Part shown: positions 41,565-51,920 of the stretch, piece after piece | Layout: each line of letters begins with the position of its first letter | How positions within the stretch are numbered: the stretch's first letter is position 1 | Assembly: GCF_001458355.1 (NCBI RefSeq) | Contig: NZ_CYSA01000026.1 | Coordinates: 372,001-436,000 of the forward strand | Direction of reading: 5' to 3' | From: Thalassovita gelatinovora | GTDB taxonomy: Bacteria > Pseudomonadota > Alphaproteobacteria > Rhodobacterales > Rhodobacteraceae | Length of the DNA: 64,000 bases | The notes under the pieces: generated by a model | What the model saw: only the letters and a program-made list of their open reading frames with translations | Databases searched by the model: none | What the model was told of the DNA's origin: nothing | Translations under genes and position numbers: made by a program

Positions 41565-42944
41565 TCAGTCAAGCGCCTTGAGCAGCGCTGCCACCAGCTT
41601 TTGCGGCCGATAGTTCAGGTCTGACGGTGTCAGCCCCATCCGCACCACCACCAGATCGGCCGAAGGGATCACCGCAACGGTTTGCCCGTCATGGCCTTCC
41701 AGCCAATAGGTATCGGCAGGCAGCCCATAGGCCTGATCGTCACCGGCCTTTTGATCGGGGGCCGGTCCGGCCAACCATGTCATCCCCTGTCCGTAAACCG
41801 CATCGGCTTGCGAGGGCGCGTGCATCATGGCCGCGAACCCTTCGGGCAGGATCTGGCGCCCGTTCCATGTGCCATCCTGCAACAGGAATTGCCCGAAACG
41901 CGCCCAGTCGCGTGCGGTCGCGTAAAGGTAAGAGCCGCCCACGAAGGTGCCTGCCGCATCGGTTTCAAAAACCGCGCTGCCCATCCCCAGGGGCGCGAAC
42001 AGCGCCTTGCGCGGCCAGTCAAGCGCGGCCTGGCGATCGCCAATCGCGTTTTGCCAGATCCGCGACAGGATCATCGCCGTGCCGGTGGAATAGTTGAAGA
42101 TCGTGCCCGGCTGATGATCGAGCGTTTGCGAGGCTGCGAACCCTGCCATGTCGGATTGCAGATAGAGCATCCGCGTCACATCCGAGACATCGCCGTAATC
42201 CTCGTTGAAATGCAGCCCGCTTGACATCGACAACAGCTGCGCCACGGTGATCGCGGCGCGCCCGTCATTGTCCCATTGCGTCAGCAGCCGGTCTTGATCC
42301 AGGCGCAGCTTGCCCGCCTTGATCACGGTCCCCGCAAGAGCGGCTGTCACCGTCTTGCTCATCGACCAGCCCAGCAGCGGCATCTGCGGGTCGAACCCCG
42401 CGCCATAGCTTTCCGCCACGATCCGGCCGTGATGGACAACGACGGTCGCGCGCATTCCCGGTCCGGCCAGAGCCGGGTCCGCGATGATCTGCGCCAGATC
42501 GCCATGTTGTCTCAGGTCCACCGCCGTGCCCTCGGGCCAAAGGGCTTGCGAGGTCCCCGGACCGGGCGCGGCAGGCGCTGCCTGATCACCGGCCTGTGCC
42601 AGATCGCCATCGGGCAACGCCGCGCAGCCAAGTCCCGGCCTGTGTTCGGAGGTCATCGGCGCGATCACCCAAAGAAAGGCCGACCGCACCCGTCCGGTCG
42701 CGCTGTCGTTGTTCACCTTGAAGGCGCGCAGCACCGGATTGCCCGGGGCCTGCACATCGGTTTCGAGAACCTCATTCGGGTCGCGACCCTGCAAATAGGT
42801 CGCGGAACAGACGATCTTGGAACTGTATCCGGCCCCCACCCGCAGCAAGGTGGGCGGCACCAGATAGAGGTAGAGCACTGCCCCAAATATCCCTGTGATG
42901 ACTAGGGCCAGCAGCCCAACCAATATTTTGCGCAAGTTCCACAT
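41565..42944 (-). CDS. membrane-anchored serine hydrolase, beta-lactamase/class C fold
   Basis: 459 residues. A single N-terminal membrane helix (about residues 7-30) anchors it with the enzyme domain in the periplasm. The SxxK motif is SMSK (about residue 220) and the YxN-equivalent is NYSTGTAMI. A HDGQ near the C-terminus may replace KTG. The fold is that of class C beta-lactamases, esterases and 6-aminohexanoate hydrolases; substrate unknown. The start is ATG 42944 with a GGGGAGG site; the frame is open to 43004. It is divergent from the polyamine-type transporter operon. Confidence 0.87.
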   Translation of the reverse strand: MWNLRKILVGLLALVITGIFGAVLYLYLVPPTLLRVGAGYSSKIVCSATYLQGRDPNEVLETDVQAPGNPVLRAFKVNNDSATGRVRSAFLWVIAPMTSEHRPGLGCAALPDGDLAQAGDQAAPAAPGPGTSQALWPEGTAVDLRQHGDLAQIIADPALAGPGMRATVVVHHGRIVAESYGAGFDPQMPLLGWSMSKTVTAALAGTVIKAGKLRLDQDRLLTQWDNDGRAAITVAQLLSMSSGLHFNEDYGDVSDVTRMLYLQSDMAGFAASQTLDHQPGTIFNYSTGTAMILSRIWQNAIGDRQAALDWPRKALFAPLGMGSAVFETDAAGTFVGGSYLYATARDWARFGQFLLQDGTWNGRQILPEGFAAMMHAPSQADAVYGQGMTWLAGPAPDQKAGDDQAYGLPADTYWLEGHDGQTVAVIPSADLVVVRMGLTPSDLNYRPQKLVAALLKALD

Positions 42945-43262
42945 GCTCGACCTCCCCAGCTTTTGCGTCAGTCTTGTCAAAGCGGACAGCACGCGCAAAG
43001 ACATTCTTGCCCAATTAACGTCAGGTCATCGGCGCGACGAAACGCGCCGGATCATGTCTGAGGGCATTGTTGCGCAAACCCTCTCTAGGGGAATTCTGCC
43101 CATCATCGGGTTTATGTAACAAAGCATGTTCACACATGTGCAGAGTGTGCGCTGTCCCGTTTGCATTTACCCCTTTGGGGGTAGATCGCACCCCCTTCTC
43201 TGGGGGTATTCCCAAGACGGTGTTCCCGGCCTTACTTTGAAACCCGACACCGCCAACAGAGA
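42945..43262. promoter_or_regulatory. 318-bp divergent control region
   Basis: Lies between the divergent serine hydrolase and transporter operons. Two short hairpins share the end GGGGGTA: TACCCC/GGGGTA near 43168-43184 and CCCCC/GGGGG near 43191-43206. A CACATGTG palindrome lies near 43132. No regulator gene is adjacent. Functional assignment is inferred from position. Confidence 0.35.
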
Positions 43263-44338
<1,076 letters not shown>

Positions 44339-44339
<1 letters not shown>

Positions 44340-45292
44340 TGGCGGATATTGTGCAACAGCCCGCGACAGGATCGCAAAACCTGCAACAGGCGGTGCAGGC
44401 CCGCGCTAAGGCCAAGCGCCGCGTCCGGCTGTTTTTGCTGCTTCCGGCTCTGGGGATCATCGGGATATTCGGGCTGGCCCCATTGTCGATTGCCTTGATC
44501 TATTCGTTTTTGGAACCGGGCACTTATGGCGGTGTTGAATGGTCCTTTTCGACCGATGCTTATGTCCAGTTCCTGTTCGAACGGGATATCTTCGACGATA
44601 CGCTGGGGTTCAACAGCGCCTATTTGCAGATTTTCGGGCGATCCTTCGGGTTGGCAATCCTGACGATGTGCGGCACCTTGATGTTGGGATTTCCGGTGGC
44701 CTATTTCATTGCCGCCCGCCCGCCCGAACAGCGCAACGCTTGGCTTTTCGCGATCACGTTGCCGTTCTGGACCAACCTGCTGATCCGCACCTATTCGATG
44801 CTTCTGATCGTGCGCGACGAAGGCTTTATCAACCTCGCCCTGATGAAACTCGGCGTGATCGGCGCACCGATGCAGATGCTCTATACCGACGGTGCCGTTC
44901 TGGCCGGGCTGGTCTATAGCTATCTGCCCTTCATGATCCTGCCGATCTATGCATCGCTGGAAAAATTCGACTTTGCTCTGCTTGAGGCCGGGCACGATCT
45001 TTATGCTTCGCGGATACAGGTGTTCCGCCACATCATCATCCCGATCAGCCGCCCGGGTATCGTGGCCGGCTGTGCTTTGGTGCTGATCCCCGCGCTGGGC
45101 GCTTATATCACGCCCGAACTTCTGGGCGGCGGTAAGAAACTGATGATCGGAAACCTGATTGCGATGCAGTTCGGGTCGGGGCGTAACTGGCCGTTTGGGT
45201 CCGCTGCGGCGCTGATCCTGATGGCGGTGGTGCTGATCGCGCTGCTGCTGTCGCTGCGTGCCGGTGCTGAAAAGGAAAATCGTCATGGCTGA
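44339..45292 (+). CDS. spermidine/putrescine-type ABC permease (PotB-like)
   Basis: 317 residues with six membrane helices. The EAA loop is present (LLEAGHDLYASRIQVFRHIIIPISRPG), and LPFWTNLLIRTYSM is typical of PotB/PotH. It is coupled to the ATPase gene by a TGATG overlap and to the next permease by 8 bases. Confidence 0.92.
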
Positions 45293-46127
45293 GCCCCTCC
45301 GCCACAAACCGACATTCCTGCGCCGTGCCACAGGCACCCGGGAATTGCGCCGCCAACCCTTGTTCACGGGCCTGTCATGGGTCGTTTTGCTGCTGCTTTA
45401 CGCGCCGATCGTGATCCTGATCGTGTTTTCGTTCAACGATAACCGTTCGGTGGTGCGCTGGACCGAATTCAGCCTGCGCTGGTACGCTGCGGCGCTCGAT
45501 AACGGGGATATCCGGCACGCGGCGGTGATCTCGATCCAAGTGGCGGCGACCGCGACGGTGATTTCGACGATGATCGCAACCATGGCCGCACTGGCGACGA
45601 CGCGCGGTGGCGGGTTTTTCGGCCGGTCGGCCGCGATTGCCCTGATCAATCAACCGCTGATGATCCCCGAAATCGTTACCGCGATCGCCACGCTGGCGTT
45701 CTTTTCAATGTTGCGGCAGTTGACCGGACTGTCCGGGCTGGGCTGGTTGATCCTGGCGCATACGGTGTTTTGCATTCCGTTTGCCTTCATGCCGGTCCGT
45801 GCCCGTCTTGCCGACATGTCCGAAACCTTCGAAACTGCTGCCGCCGATCTCTATGCGACGCCCTGGCAGGCATTCCGACATGTGACGCTTCCCTTGCTGA
45901 TGCCGGGGATTCTGGCCGGGGCGATGCTGGCTTTCGTGGTGTCGCTGGACGACGTGATCATCACGCTGCTGGTCGCAGGGCCGGGCGAGACGACTTTGCC
46001 GATTTACATTCTCGGCCAGATCCGGCGCGGCGTCACACCAGAGGTCAACGCGGTCTCGACCGTCCTGATCGTGCTGACGGTCGCAATGGTGGCGATGACC
46101 TTCCTGCTTCAACGCAACCGCAAATAA
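45285..46127 (+). CDS. spermidine/putrescine-type ABC permease (PotC-like)
   Basis: 280 residues with six membrane helices and the EAA-type loop ETAAADLYATPWQAFRHVTLP, plus LLLYAPIVILIVFSFND at the first helix as in PotC/PotI. The ATG at 45285 overlaps the preceding gene by 8 bases and has GGAAA upstream. The frame is open to 45258. It forms the heteromeric channel with the PotB-like protein. Confidence 0.92.
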   Translation: MAEPLRHKPTFLRRATGTRELRRQPLFTGLSWVVLLLLYAPIVILIVFSFNDNRSVVRWTEFSLRWYAAALDNGDIRHAAVISIQVAATATVISTMIATMAALATTRGGGFFGRSAAIALINQPLMIPEIVTAIATLAFFSMLRQLTGLSGLGWLILAHTVFCIPFAFMPVRARLADMSETFETAAADLYATPWQAFRHVTLPLLMPGILAGAMLAFVVSLDDVIITLLVAGPGETTLPIYILGQIRRGVTPEVNAVSTVLIVLTVAMVAMTFLLQRNRK

Positions 46128-46177
46128 CCAGAAGCCCGTGCGACACGGGCCAATCCCAACCAACGAGAGGACCTGAA

Positions 46178-47209
46178 ATGAACTCGAAACTATTCAAGGC
46201 GGCGGTCACATCCGTCATCGCCCTAACCGCTGTGCAGGCGCAGGCCGAAGGCAAGTTGAACATCTATAACTGGGGCAACTACACCAACCCCGAGATGATC
46301 AAGAAATTCGAAGCGCAATACGACATAGACGTCACGCTGGATGGCTATGACAGCAATGAAACCATGCTGGCCAAGGTCAAGGAAGGCGGCACCGGTTACG
46401 ACATCGTGGTGCCCGGCGATTACATGGTCGCCATCATGGTGGAAGAGGGGCTTCTGGCCGAAATCAACGCTTCGGAAATGGACAATTTCAAAAACCTCGA
46501 CCCGAACTGGATCGATGTCTATTGGGATCCGGGCCGCAAATATTCGGTGCCGTATCAGTGGGGAACCACCAGCTTCACCGTGGATGCGGACGTTTATGGC
46601 GGCGACATCAACACGCTTGAAATCGTGTTCAACCCGCCGGCCGAACTGAAAGGCCGCATCAACATGCTCAACGACATGAACGATGTGATCAATGCTGGTC
46701 TGCGCTATCTGGATTATCCGCGCTGCAATTCGAACCCGGAACAGATGAAGCAACTTCTCGACCTGTTGCTGAAGGCCAAGGACGACTGGCGCACGATGGA
46801 TTATGCGGTGATCGAAAAACTGACCTCGAAAGATGTCGATCTGTCGCAAAGCTGGAACGGTGCCGCGATGCGCGCGCGCAATGATCGCCCGACCCTGAAA
46901 TACGCCTATCCCAAAGAAGGTTTCACCGGCTGGATGGACAATGTAGCGGTGCTGGCCGATGCGCCCAACATGGAAAACGCGAAACTGTTCGTGAACTTCA
47001 TGATGGACCCGGAAAACGCGGCCCTGACGTCCAATTTTGCGCGCTATGCCAACGGTGTTCTGGGATCGGACAAATTCATGGATGCCGAAATGCTGGATGC
47101 CCCGGAAATCGTGATGCCTGCGGATGCACCGGCCCCCGATTTTGTCAAACCCTGCGATCAGGACGTGGTTGAGCTTTACAACAAGGTTTGGACCCGCCTG
47201 AAGCAATAA
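46178..47209 (+). CDS. spermidine/putrescine-type periplasmic binding protein (PotD/PotF-like)
   Basis: 343 residues with a signal peptide (cleavage after about residue 23, AQA-EGK). The mature start GKLNIYNWGNYTNPEMIKKF and the segments YDIVVPGDYMV and SWNGAAMRARND match PotD/PotF. Whether it binds a polyamine or an opine-like compound is open, because many relatives have changed specificity. ATG 46178 has an AGAGGA site. A strong hairpin follows the stop. Confidence 0.9.
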   Translation: MNSKLFKAAVTSVIALTAVQAQAEGKLNIYNWGNYTNPEMIKKFEAQYDIDVTLDGYDSNETMLAKVKEGGTGYDIVVPGDYMVAIMVEEGLLAEINASEMDNFKNLDPNWIDVYWDPGRKYSVPYQWGTTSFTVDADVYGGDINTLEIVFNPPAELKGRINMLNDMNDVINAGLRYLDYPRCNSNPEQMKQLLDLLLKAKDDWRTMDYAVIEKLTSKDVDLSQSWNGAAMRARNDRPTLKYAYPKEGFTGWMDNVAVLADAPNMENAKLFVNFMMDPENAALTSNFARYANGVLGSDKFMDAEMLDAPEIVMPADAPAPDFVKPCDQDVVELYNKVWTRLKQ

Positions 47210-47226
47210 TCCAGCCCGACAATGAC

Positions 47227-47249
47227 GTGGTGGCCCCTGCGGCCACCAC
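47227..47249 (+). terminator. hairpin after the binding-protein gene
   Basis: A 9-bp stem GTGGTGGCC/GGCCACCAC with a CCTGC loop is followed by GATTTTTG, a rho-independent terminator or attenuator. Confidence 0.7.
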
Positions 47250-47266
47250 TGCAACGATTTTTGACT

Positions 47267-47289
47267 GTGGTCCACCCCCGGTGGACCAC
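47267..47289 (+). promoter_or_regulatory. second hairpin before the serine hydrolase gene
   Basis: A 10-bp stem GTGGTCCACC/GGTGGACCAC with a CCC loop sits 18 bases before ATG 47308. It shares GTGGT and ACCAC with the first hairpin, so the two could pair alternatively. Confidence 0.45.
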
Positions 47290-47307
47290 CACGGGGGAGC
47301 CTGCCCA

Positions 47308-48528
47308 ATGCAGCGGACATCAAACAGCCTGAAGCCCAAAACGGCGCGGGAAATCGGCATCATGCAGGGCTTTCCGCCGCCGCCGGAAAAACGGCCGACG
47401 CTGGAAAACTGGGATCTGGCCCCGTTCAATCGCTGGTCCTTCCAAAACATGCGCAGCCTGTTTCCGACCGTGGATGTGCGGGCCGGGGGTGGCCCCGTTC
47501 GGGGATTTGAACAGGTTTCTCAGGATCTGTCTGGAATTCGGTTCACCACCTATGACGGGCGGTCCCTGCCGATCAGCGACTGGATCTGGGAAAGTTACAC
47601 CGACGGTTTGCTCGTTCTCAAAGGTGACGCGATCGTCACAGAATTTTATGGCAACGATTTTCACCCCGAAGCCGCACATCTGGGGCAATCGGTTTCAAAA
47701 TCGGTTATCGGGGCCTTGGCTGGTATCCTGCATGGCGAGGGCCTGTTGGATCTGGCCGCCCCGTTAGAACACATCATTCCCGAACTGACCGGCACCGGTT
47801 ATGCGACATGCACGGTAGATCAGGCGCTGGACATGCTGTCGGGCGCACGTTTCAGCGAAGATTACGGGCTGGCAGGCAGCGACATGACCCGGGTCGACGT
47901 GGCCTCTGGCTGGCGCCCGGTCCGCGACGGGGAAATCAAACCTACGATCCGCGACGTGATCCTGACCTTGCCGCAGGAACGTGCGCACGGGCTCAGCTTT
48001 TCTTATCGGTCGATCGAAACGGATGTGATTGCCTGGGCTTTGGAACGCGTGGGCGGTGCCGATCTTGCCACTTTGCTGTCCGACAGGATCTGGCGGCATA
48101 TCGGATGCGAACATGACGGTTTTTTTACGGTGGATGATGCCGGCACCGCTTTGGCCGATGGCGGTTTCAATGCGACGCTGCGCGATTACGCCCGGTTTGC
48201 AAAGATGATGCTGGACGGCGGCCGGGTGGGCGATCGGCAGATCGTGCCCGGCGCTTGGATCGACGGGATTTGCGGTGGTGCCGACGCGTCGAAATTCGGC
48301 ACCCCTTACGACCTGCTATCCCCCGAAGGCGCCTATCGGCGGTTCTGGTGGGTTCATAACCCGAAACGAGGCGTCTTCATGGCGCGCGGCGTGTTCGGGC
48401 AGATGATTTTCATCGACCGCAGCGCCGACACCGTGATCGTCAAACTGTCAAGCTGGCCCGACTACCTGATCCCTTCATTCGGTCAGGATGCGGTCCGCGC
48501 CTGCGAAGCCATTGTCGAATGCCTGTAG
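47308..48528 (+). CDS. serine hydrolase, 6-aminohexanoate-dimer hydrolase-like
   Basis: 406 residues, no signal peptide, so probably cytoplasmic. The SxxK motif is SVSK (HLGQSVSKSVIGALAG) and a tyrosine of the NylB type is in SYRSIETDVIAWALE. It has the class C beta-lactamase fold, most like 6-aminohexanoate-dimer hydrolases. ATG 47308 with GGGGGAG is used; ATG 47362 (MQGFPPPPEKRPTLENWD) is a good alternative. It follows the transporter genes on the same strand, suggesting hydrolysis of an imported amide or ester. Confidence 0.85.
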   Translation: MQRTSNSLKPKTAREIGIMQGFPPPPEKRPTLENWDLAPFNRWSFQNMRSLFPTVDVRAGGGPVRGFEQVSQDLSGIRFTTYDGRSLPISDWIWESYTDGLLVLKGDAIVTEFYGNDFHPEAAHLGQSVSKSVIGALAGILHGEGLLDLAAPLEHIIPELTGTGYATCTVDQALDMLSGARFSEDYGLAGSDMTRVDVASGWRPVRDGEIKPTIRDVILTLPQERAHGLSFSYRSIETDVIAWALERVGGADLATLLSDRIWRHIGCEHDGFFTVDDAGTALADGGFNATLRDYARFAKMMLDGGRVGDRQIVPGAWIDGICGGADASKFGTPYDLLSPEGAYRRFWWVHNPKRGVFMARGVFGQMIFIDRSADTVIVKLSSWPDYLIPSFGQDAVRACEAIVECL

Positions 48529-48556
48529 CCCGGCCGGTTTCAGGCCGGGCAATGGA

Positions 48557-49765
48557 TCACTGGTAGCGCAGTGCCTCGATTGGGTCCAGGCGGGCGGCGC
48601 GGCGGGCTGGGAAATAGCCGAACACAACCCCCACCGTCGCTGAAAACAGAAAGGCAATCAGCACGATCATGGGGTTTGGGCTGAAAGGGATGACCATGAT
48701 GTTCGAAGCCACCGCCGCCAACCCGAGACCCAACAGGATACCCACGATCCCGCCAATCGTGGACAACACGATGGCTTCTACCAAAAACTGCAACAGAACC
48801 TGATTGGCCGTGGCCCCAACTGCCAACCTGATGCCGATTTCGCGGGTGCGTTCGGTCACGGAAACGAGCATGATATTCATGATGCCGATCCCGCCAACCA
48901 ACAGGCTAACCGCTGCAACCGCAGACAAAAGCCCGGTCAGCACATTGGTGATGCCTGTCAACATCGACGCCAATTGTTTCATGTCGCGGACATTGAAATC
49001 GTCTTCTTCGCCGTCGCCGATCCGGCGGCGTTCGCGCATCAGCATTTCGATATCCACCACGGCGCGGTCAGTGGATACGCCATCCATCGCCGCGACATAG
49101 ATGATCGAAACGTCGCTCGACCCAACGATCCGGCGCTGAAACGCCTTGATCGGCATCATGACGATATCGTCCTGATCGGTGCCAAAACTTGACGCTCCTT
49201 TCGCTTCAAGCAAACCGATCACATCGCAGGATACGTTTTTCAACCGTATGGTTTCCCCGATCGGGTCGGTATTGCCGAACAAGTCCTGACGTACGGTTTC
49301 GCCGATGATGCAAACGGCCTTGCCCGAATTTTCCTCGGCTGGTAGGAACCCGCGCCCCAGCACCACCGGCCAGTCGACGACATCAAGGTATCGCGCATCC
49401 GTGCCCGCGACCGATGTACGTGTATCCTCGGCCCCATAGACCGCGTTCAGGCTGGTCTGGTTATAGGGCGCGGCGGTCCGCACGCTGGAAAGTTGATTAA
49501 TCAACGCGTCGACATCCTGCAATTCAAGTGCGGCGGAAATCGAATTGTTGCCCGGTCCCATTTGCCCAGCCCCGGGCAGGACCATCAAGACATTCGTCCC
49601 CAGTTTTTCGACATCTGCGGTGACCTGATCGGAACTGCCTTGCCCCACCGTGACCATGGCAATCACGGCTGCCACGCCGATGACGATGCCCAACACGGTC
49701 AGGATGGATCGCAAAGCGTTGCGAAAGATGGCTTGGATCGCCAGACGGACGGTTTGCCAGATCAT
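48557..49765 (-). CDS. MacB-type ABC permease (FtsX domain)
   Basis: 402 residues. One N-terminal helix (about 17-40, ILTVLGIVIGVAAVIAMVTVG), a 230-residue periplasmic domain, and three C-terminal helices starting with VSLLVGGIGIMNIMLVSVTERTREIGIRLAVGA define the MacB/LolCE permease type. It transmits ATP-driven motion to the periplasm rather than forming a channel. It overlaps the ATPase gene by 4 bases. Unlike Escherichia coli MacB the ATPase is a separate protein. Confidence 0.93.
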   Translation of the reverse strand: MIWQTVRLAIQAIFRNALRSILTVLGIVIGVAAVIAMVTVGQGSSDQVTADVEKLGTNVLMVLPGAGQMGPGNNSISAALELQDVDALINQLSSVRTAAPYNQTSLNAVYGAEDTRTSVAGTDARYLDVVDWPVVLGRGFLPAEENSGKAVCIIGETVRQDLFGNTDPIGETIRLKNVSCDVIGLLEAKGASSFGTDQDDIVMMPIKAFQRRIVGSSDVSIIYVAAMDGVSTDRAVVDIEMLMRERRRIGDGEEDDFNVRDMKQLASMLTGITNVLTGLLSAVAAVSLLVGGIGIMNIMLVSVTERTREIGIRLAVGATANQVLLQFLVEAIVLSTIGGIVGILLGLGLAAVASNIMVIPFSPNPMIVLIAFLFSATVGVVFGYFPARRAARLDPIEALRYQ

Positions 49766-50502
49766 GCGCTATGCCTTCCTTGTGCGAACACCTCTTCGGG
49801 CGTGCCGGTGCGTTCGACCTGACCGTCAACCATCCAGATCACCCGGTGGGCATAGGCGGCCATGTCTTCTTCATGTGTGACCATGACAATGGTTATGTGG
49901 TCACGCACGTTCAAATCGTTCAGCAAATCCATGATTTCCAATGACCGTTTGGTATCCAGATTGCCGGTGGGTTCATCCGCCAGAATGACCTGTGGATGGG
50001 CGACCAGCGCCCGAGCGATGGCGACACGCTGCTGCTGACCGCCGGACAGTTCCGAAGGATCGTGATGTTCGCGCCCTTTCAGTCCGACCTTTGCCAACGC
50101 ATCCAACGCCTGTTCTCGGCGTTGGGCCGGGGGTAGGCCCTTGTAGATCAGGGGAAGTTCCACGTTGTCCAAAGCCGTTGTTCGGGCCAGCAGGTTGAAG
50201 CCCTGAAACACGAAACCCAAGTAGTTTCGGCGCAACAGCGCACGCTGGTTCTGGGTAAGGGACCCGACCTGCACCCCGTTGAACAGATAGTCGCCGCTGG
50301 TGGGGGTGTCGAGACAACCGATCATGTTCATCGCTGTCGACTTTCCCGACCCCGATGGTCCCATCAGGGCCACGAATTCCCCGGGCGCTATGGTCAGATT
50401 GAAATCATTCAAGGCGCGCACTTCGGCGGCACCGTGGCCATATGTTTTGTCGACGTGGCGCAGTTCGATCACGGGCGGGTCGGATTGTGTGCCTCCGGCC
50501 AT
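49762..50502 (-). CDS. MacB-type ABC ATPase
   Basis: 246 residues. Walker A GPSGSGKST, signature LSGGQQQR, Walker B VILADEPTGNLD and VTHEEDMAAYA place it in the LolD/MacB ATPase subfamily. It lies 1 base after the adaptor gene and overlaps the permease gene by 4 bases, forming an adaptor-ATPase-permease operon. No outer-membrane channel gene is linked. Confidence 0.93.
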   Translation of the reverse strand: MAGGTQSDPPVIELRHVDKTYGHGAAEVRALNDFNLTIAPGEFVALMGPSGSGKSTAMNMIGCLDTPTSGDYLFNGVQVGSLTQNQRALLRRNYLGFVFQGFNLLARTTALDNVELPLIYKGLPPAQRREQALDALAKVGLKGREHHDPSELSGGQQQRVAIARALVAHPQVILADEPTGNLDTKRSLEIMDLLNDLNVRDHITIVMVTHEEDMAAYAHRVIWMVDGQVERTGTPEEVFAQGRHSA

Positions 50503-50503
50503 A

Positions 50504-51763
50504 TTACCGGCCCTCGATCATATCGGTGATGACCTGATCCCCATCGACAAGATCGCCCCCGGCAACGATGGTTTGCAGACCGTCGCTGTCGCCCTTTTCA
50601 ACCTCGATTTCGACAGGGATATCATTCCGAAGCACCCAAAGAGTACTGTCGGATCCCGCCCGGGTGGAATCCGCAGGACGGGAAGGCATGATAAGACCCA
50701 GCAAGCCGCCGCCACCGCTGTTCTTGTCTGACGCTTCAACTTCGACCACCTGCGGCGGCGCGAACCGCAAGGCCGCGTTGGGCACCAGCAACACGTCGTT
50801 ATATTGCGCCACCGAAATATCCGCCGTGGCCGTCATGCCGGGGCGCAGCAACAGGTTGTCATTCTCGACCGACAAGATCGCCTTGTAGGTGACCAACCCA
50901 TCCGTGCTGTCAGGGGCATAGCGCACCATGGATATTTGCGCTGGAAAAGGGTGATCATCATAGGCGTCTACGGTGAAGATCGCTTTGTCATCTACGTTGA
51001 TGCGGCCAATATCGGCCTCGGCAACATCGACCTGCAATTCCATCTGCGCCAGATCCTCGGCGATGGTGAACAGCTTGGGGGCAGACAGGCTGGCGGCCAC
51101 GATCTGACCCGCATCCACCGTGCGGTCCAATACGATACCATTGATCGGCGAAATGATCGTGGCCTTGCTCAGGACCGCTATTTGCGCCTCCAATTGTGCC
51201 TGTGCCAGATCCACATTGGCCTGAGCACTGGCCACATTGGCAAGCGCACGCCCCAATGCCGCTTCGGATACGGTCAGATTGGTGCGCGACGTCACCCCAC
51301 GTTCGTCCAACTGCCGCGCAATGTCGTAATTTGCTTCGGCTTCGACCAAGCTCGCGCGGGCATTGGCCAATTGTGCATCGGCGGCCGCATGATTGGCCTC
51401 TTGAACCGCCAACTGGGCGTCCAATTGGACCGTATCCATTCTGGCAAGGACCTGACCCGCCGTGACCGTGTCGTTGTAATCCACCAATACTTCGGCAATC
51501 GTTCCAGACAGCTCCGATGAAATCTCAACCTGATTGGTCGGTTCGATCGCGCCGGTTGCCGTGACGGTCACGGTCAGATCCCCTTGGCTTACCTTTTCGG
51601 TGATATAGGTCACCTTGGCGCGTTCTTCGGCGTCTTGCATCCACCACCAGCCGATTGCGCCCAAAACAACCGCCACGCCGATCCAAAGCAGCCATGTCTT
51701 CAGATGATGTTTCGTATCGCCGACACCAAGAGACGCTTCGATCTCGCTTTGAATTTCGCTCAT
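50504..51763 (-). CDS. MacA-type periplasmic adaptor
   Basis: 419 residues. One N-terminal membrane helix (about 27-43, WLLWIGVAVVLGAIGWWW) anchors it. The adaptor fold follows: GAIEPTNQVEISSELSGTI, a long helical hairpin of AQLANARASLVEAEA type, and SPINGIVLDRTVDAGQIV. A glycine-rich insert (NSGGGGLLGL) lies near residue 340. Start ATG 51763 has GGAG upstream; the frame is open to 51808. It bridges the MacB-type permease to an outer-membrane channel encoded elsewhere. Confidence 0.92.
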   Translation of the reverse strand: MSEIQSEIEASLGVGDTKHHLKTWLLWIGVAVVLGAIGWWWMQDAEERAKVTYITEKVSQGDLTVTVTATGAIEPTNQVEISSELSGTIAEVLVDYNDTVTAGQVLARMDTVQLDAQLAVQEANHAAADAQLANARASLVEAEANYDIARQLDERGVTSRTNLTVSEAALGRALANVASAQANVDLAQAQLEAQIAVLSKATIISPINGIVLDRTVDAGQIVAASLSAPKLFTIAEDLAQMELQVDVAEADIGRINVDDKAIFTVDAYDDHPFPAQISMVRYAPDSTDGLVTYKAILSVENDNLLLRPGMTATADISVAQYNDVLLVPNAALRFAPPQVVEVEASDKNSGGGGLLGLIMPSRPADSTRAGSDSTLWVLRNDIPVEIEVEKGDSDGLQTIVAGGDLVDGDQVITDMIEGR

Positions 51764-51886
51764 GTTGTGGCTCCGGACCGGATTGGATTTTCGCGTACTC
51801 TCCTGCAATTCACCGCAAAGAGCATTGATTCAAATCATCTACGGTCTGGAAAGATTTTTCCGTCGTATTTCTTGGTTCAGCACCGG

Positions 51887-51915
51887 GCGGGGCAGGGTAA
51901 ACGATTTTGCCCCGC
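51887..51915 (-). terminator. possible hairpin downstream of the BMP permease operon
   Basis: GCGGGGCA/TGCCCCGC stem (51887-51894 with 51908-51915) with a 13-base loop lies just past the last operon gene. No T-run follows. Confidence 0.4.
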
Positions 51916-51920
51916 GCGGT

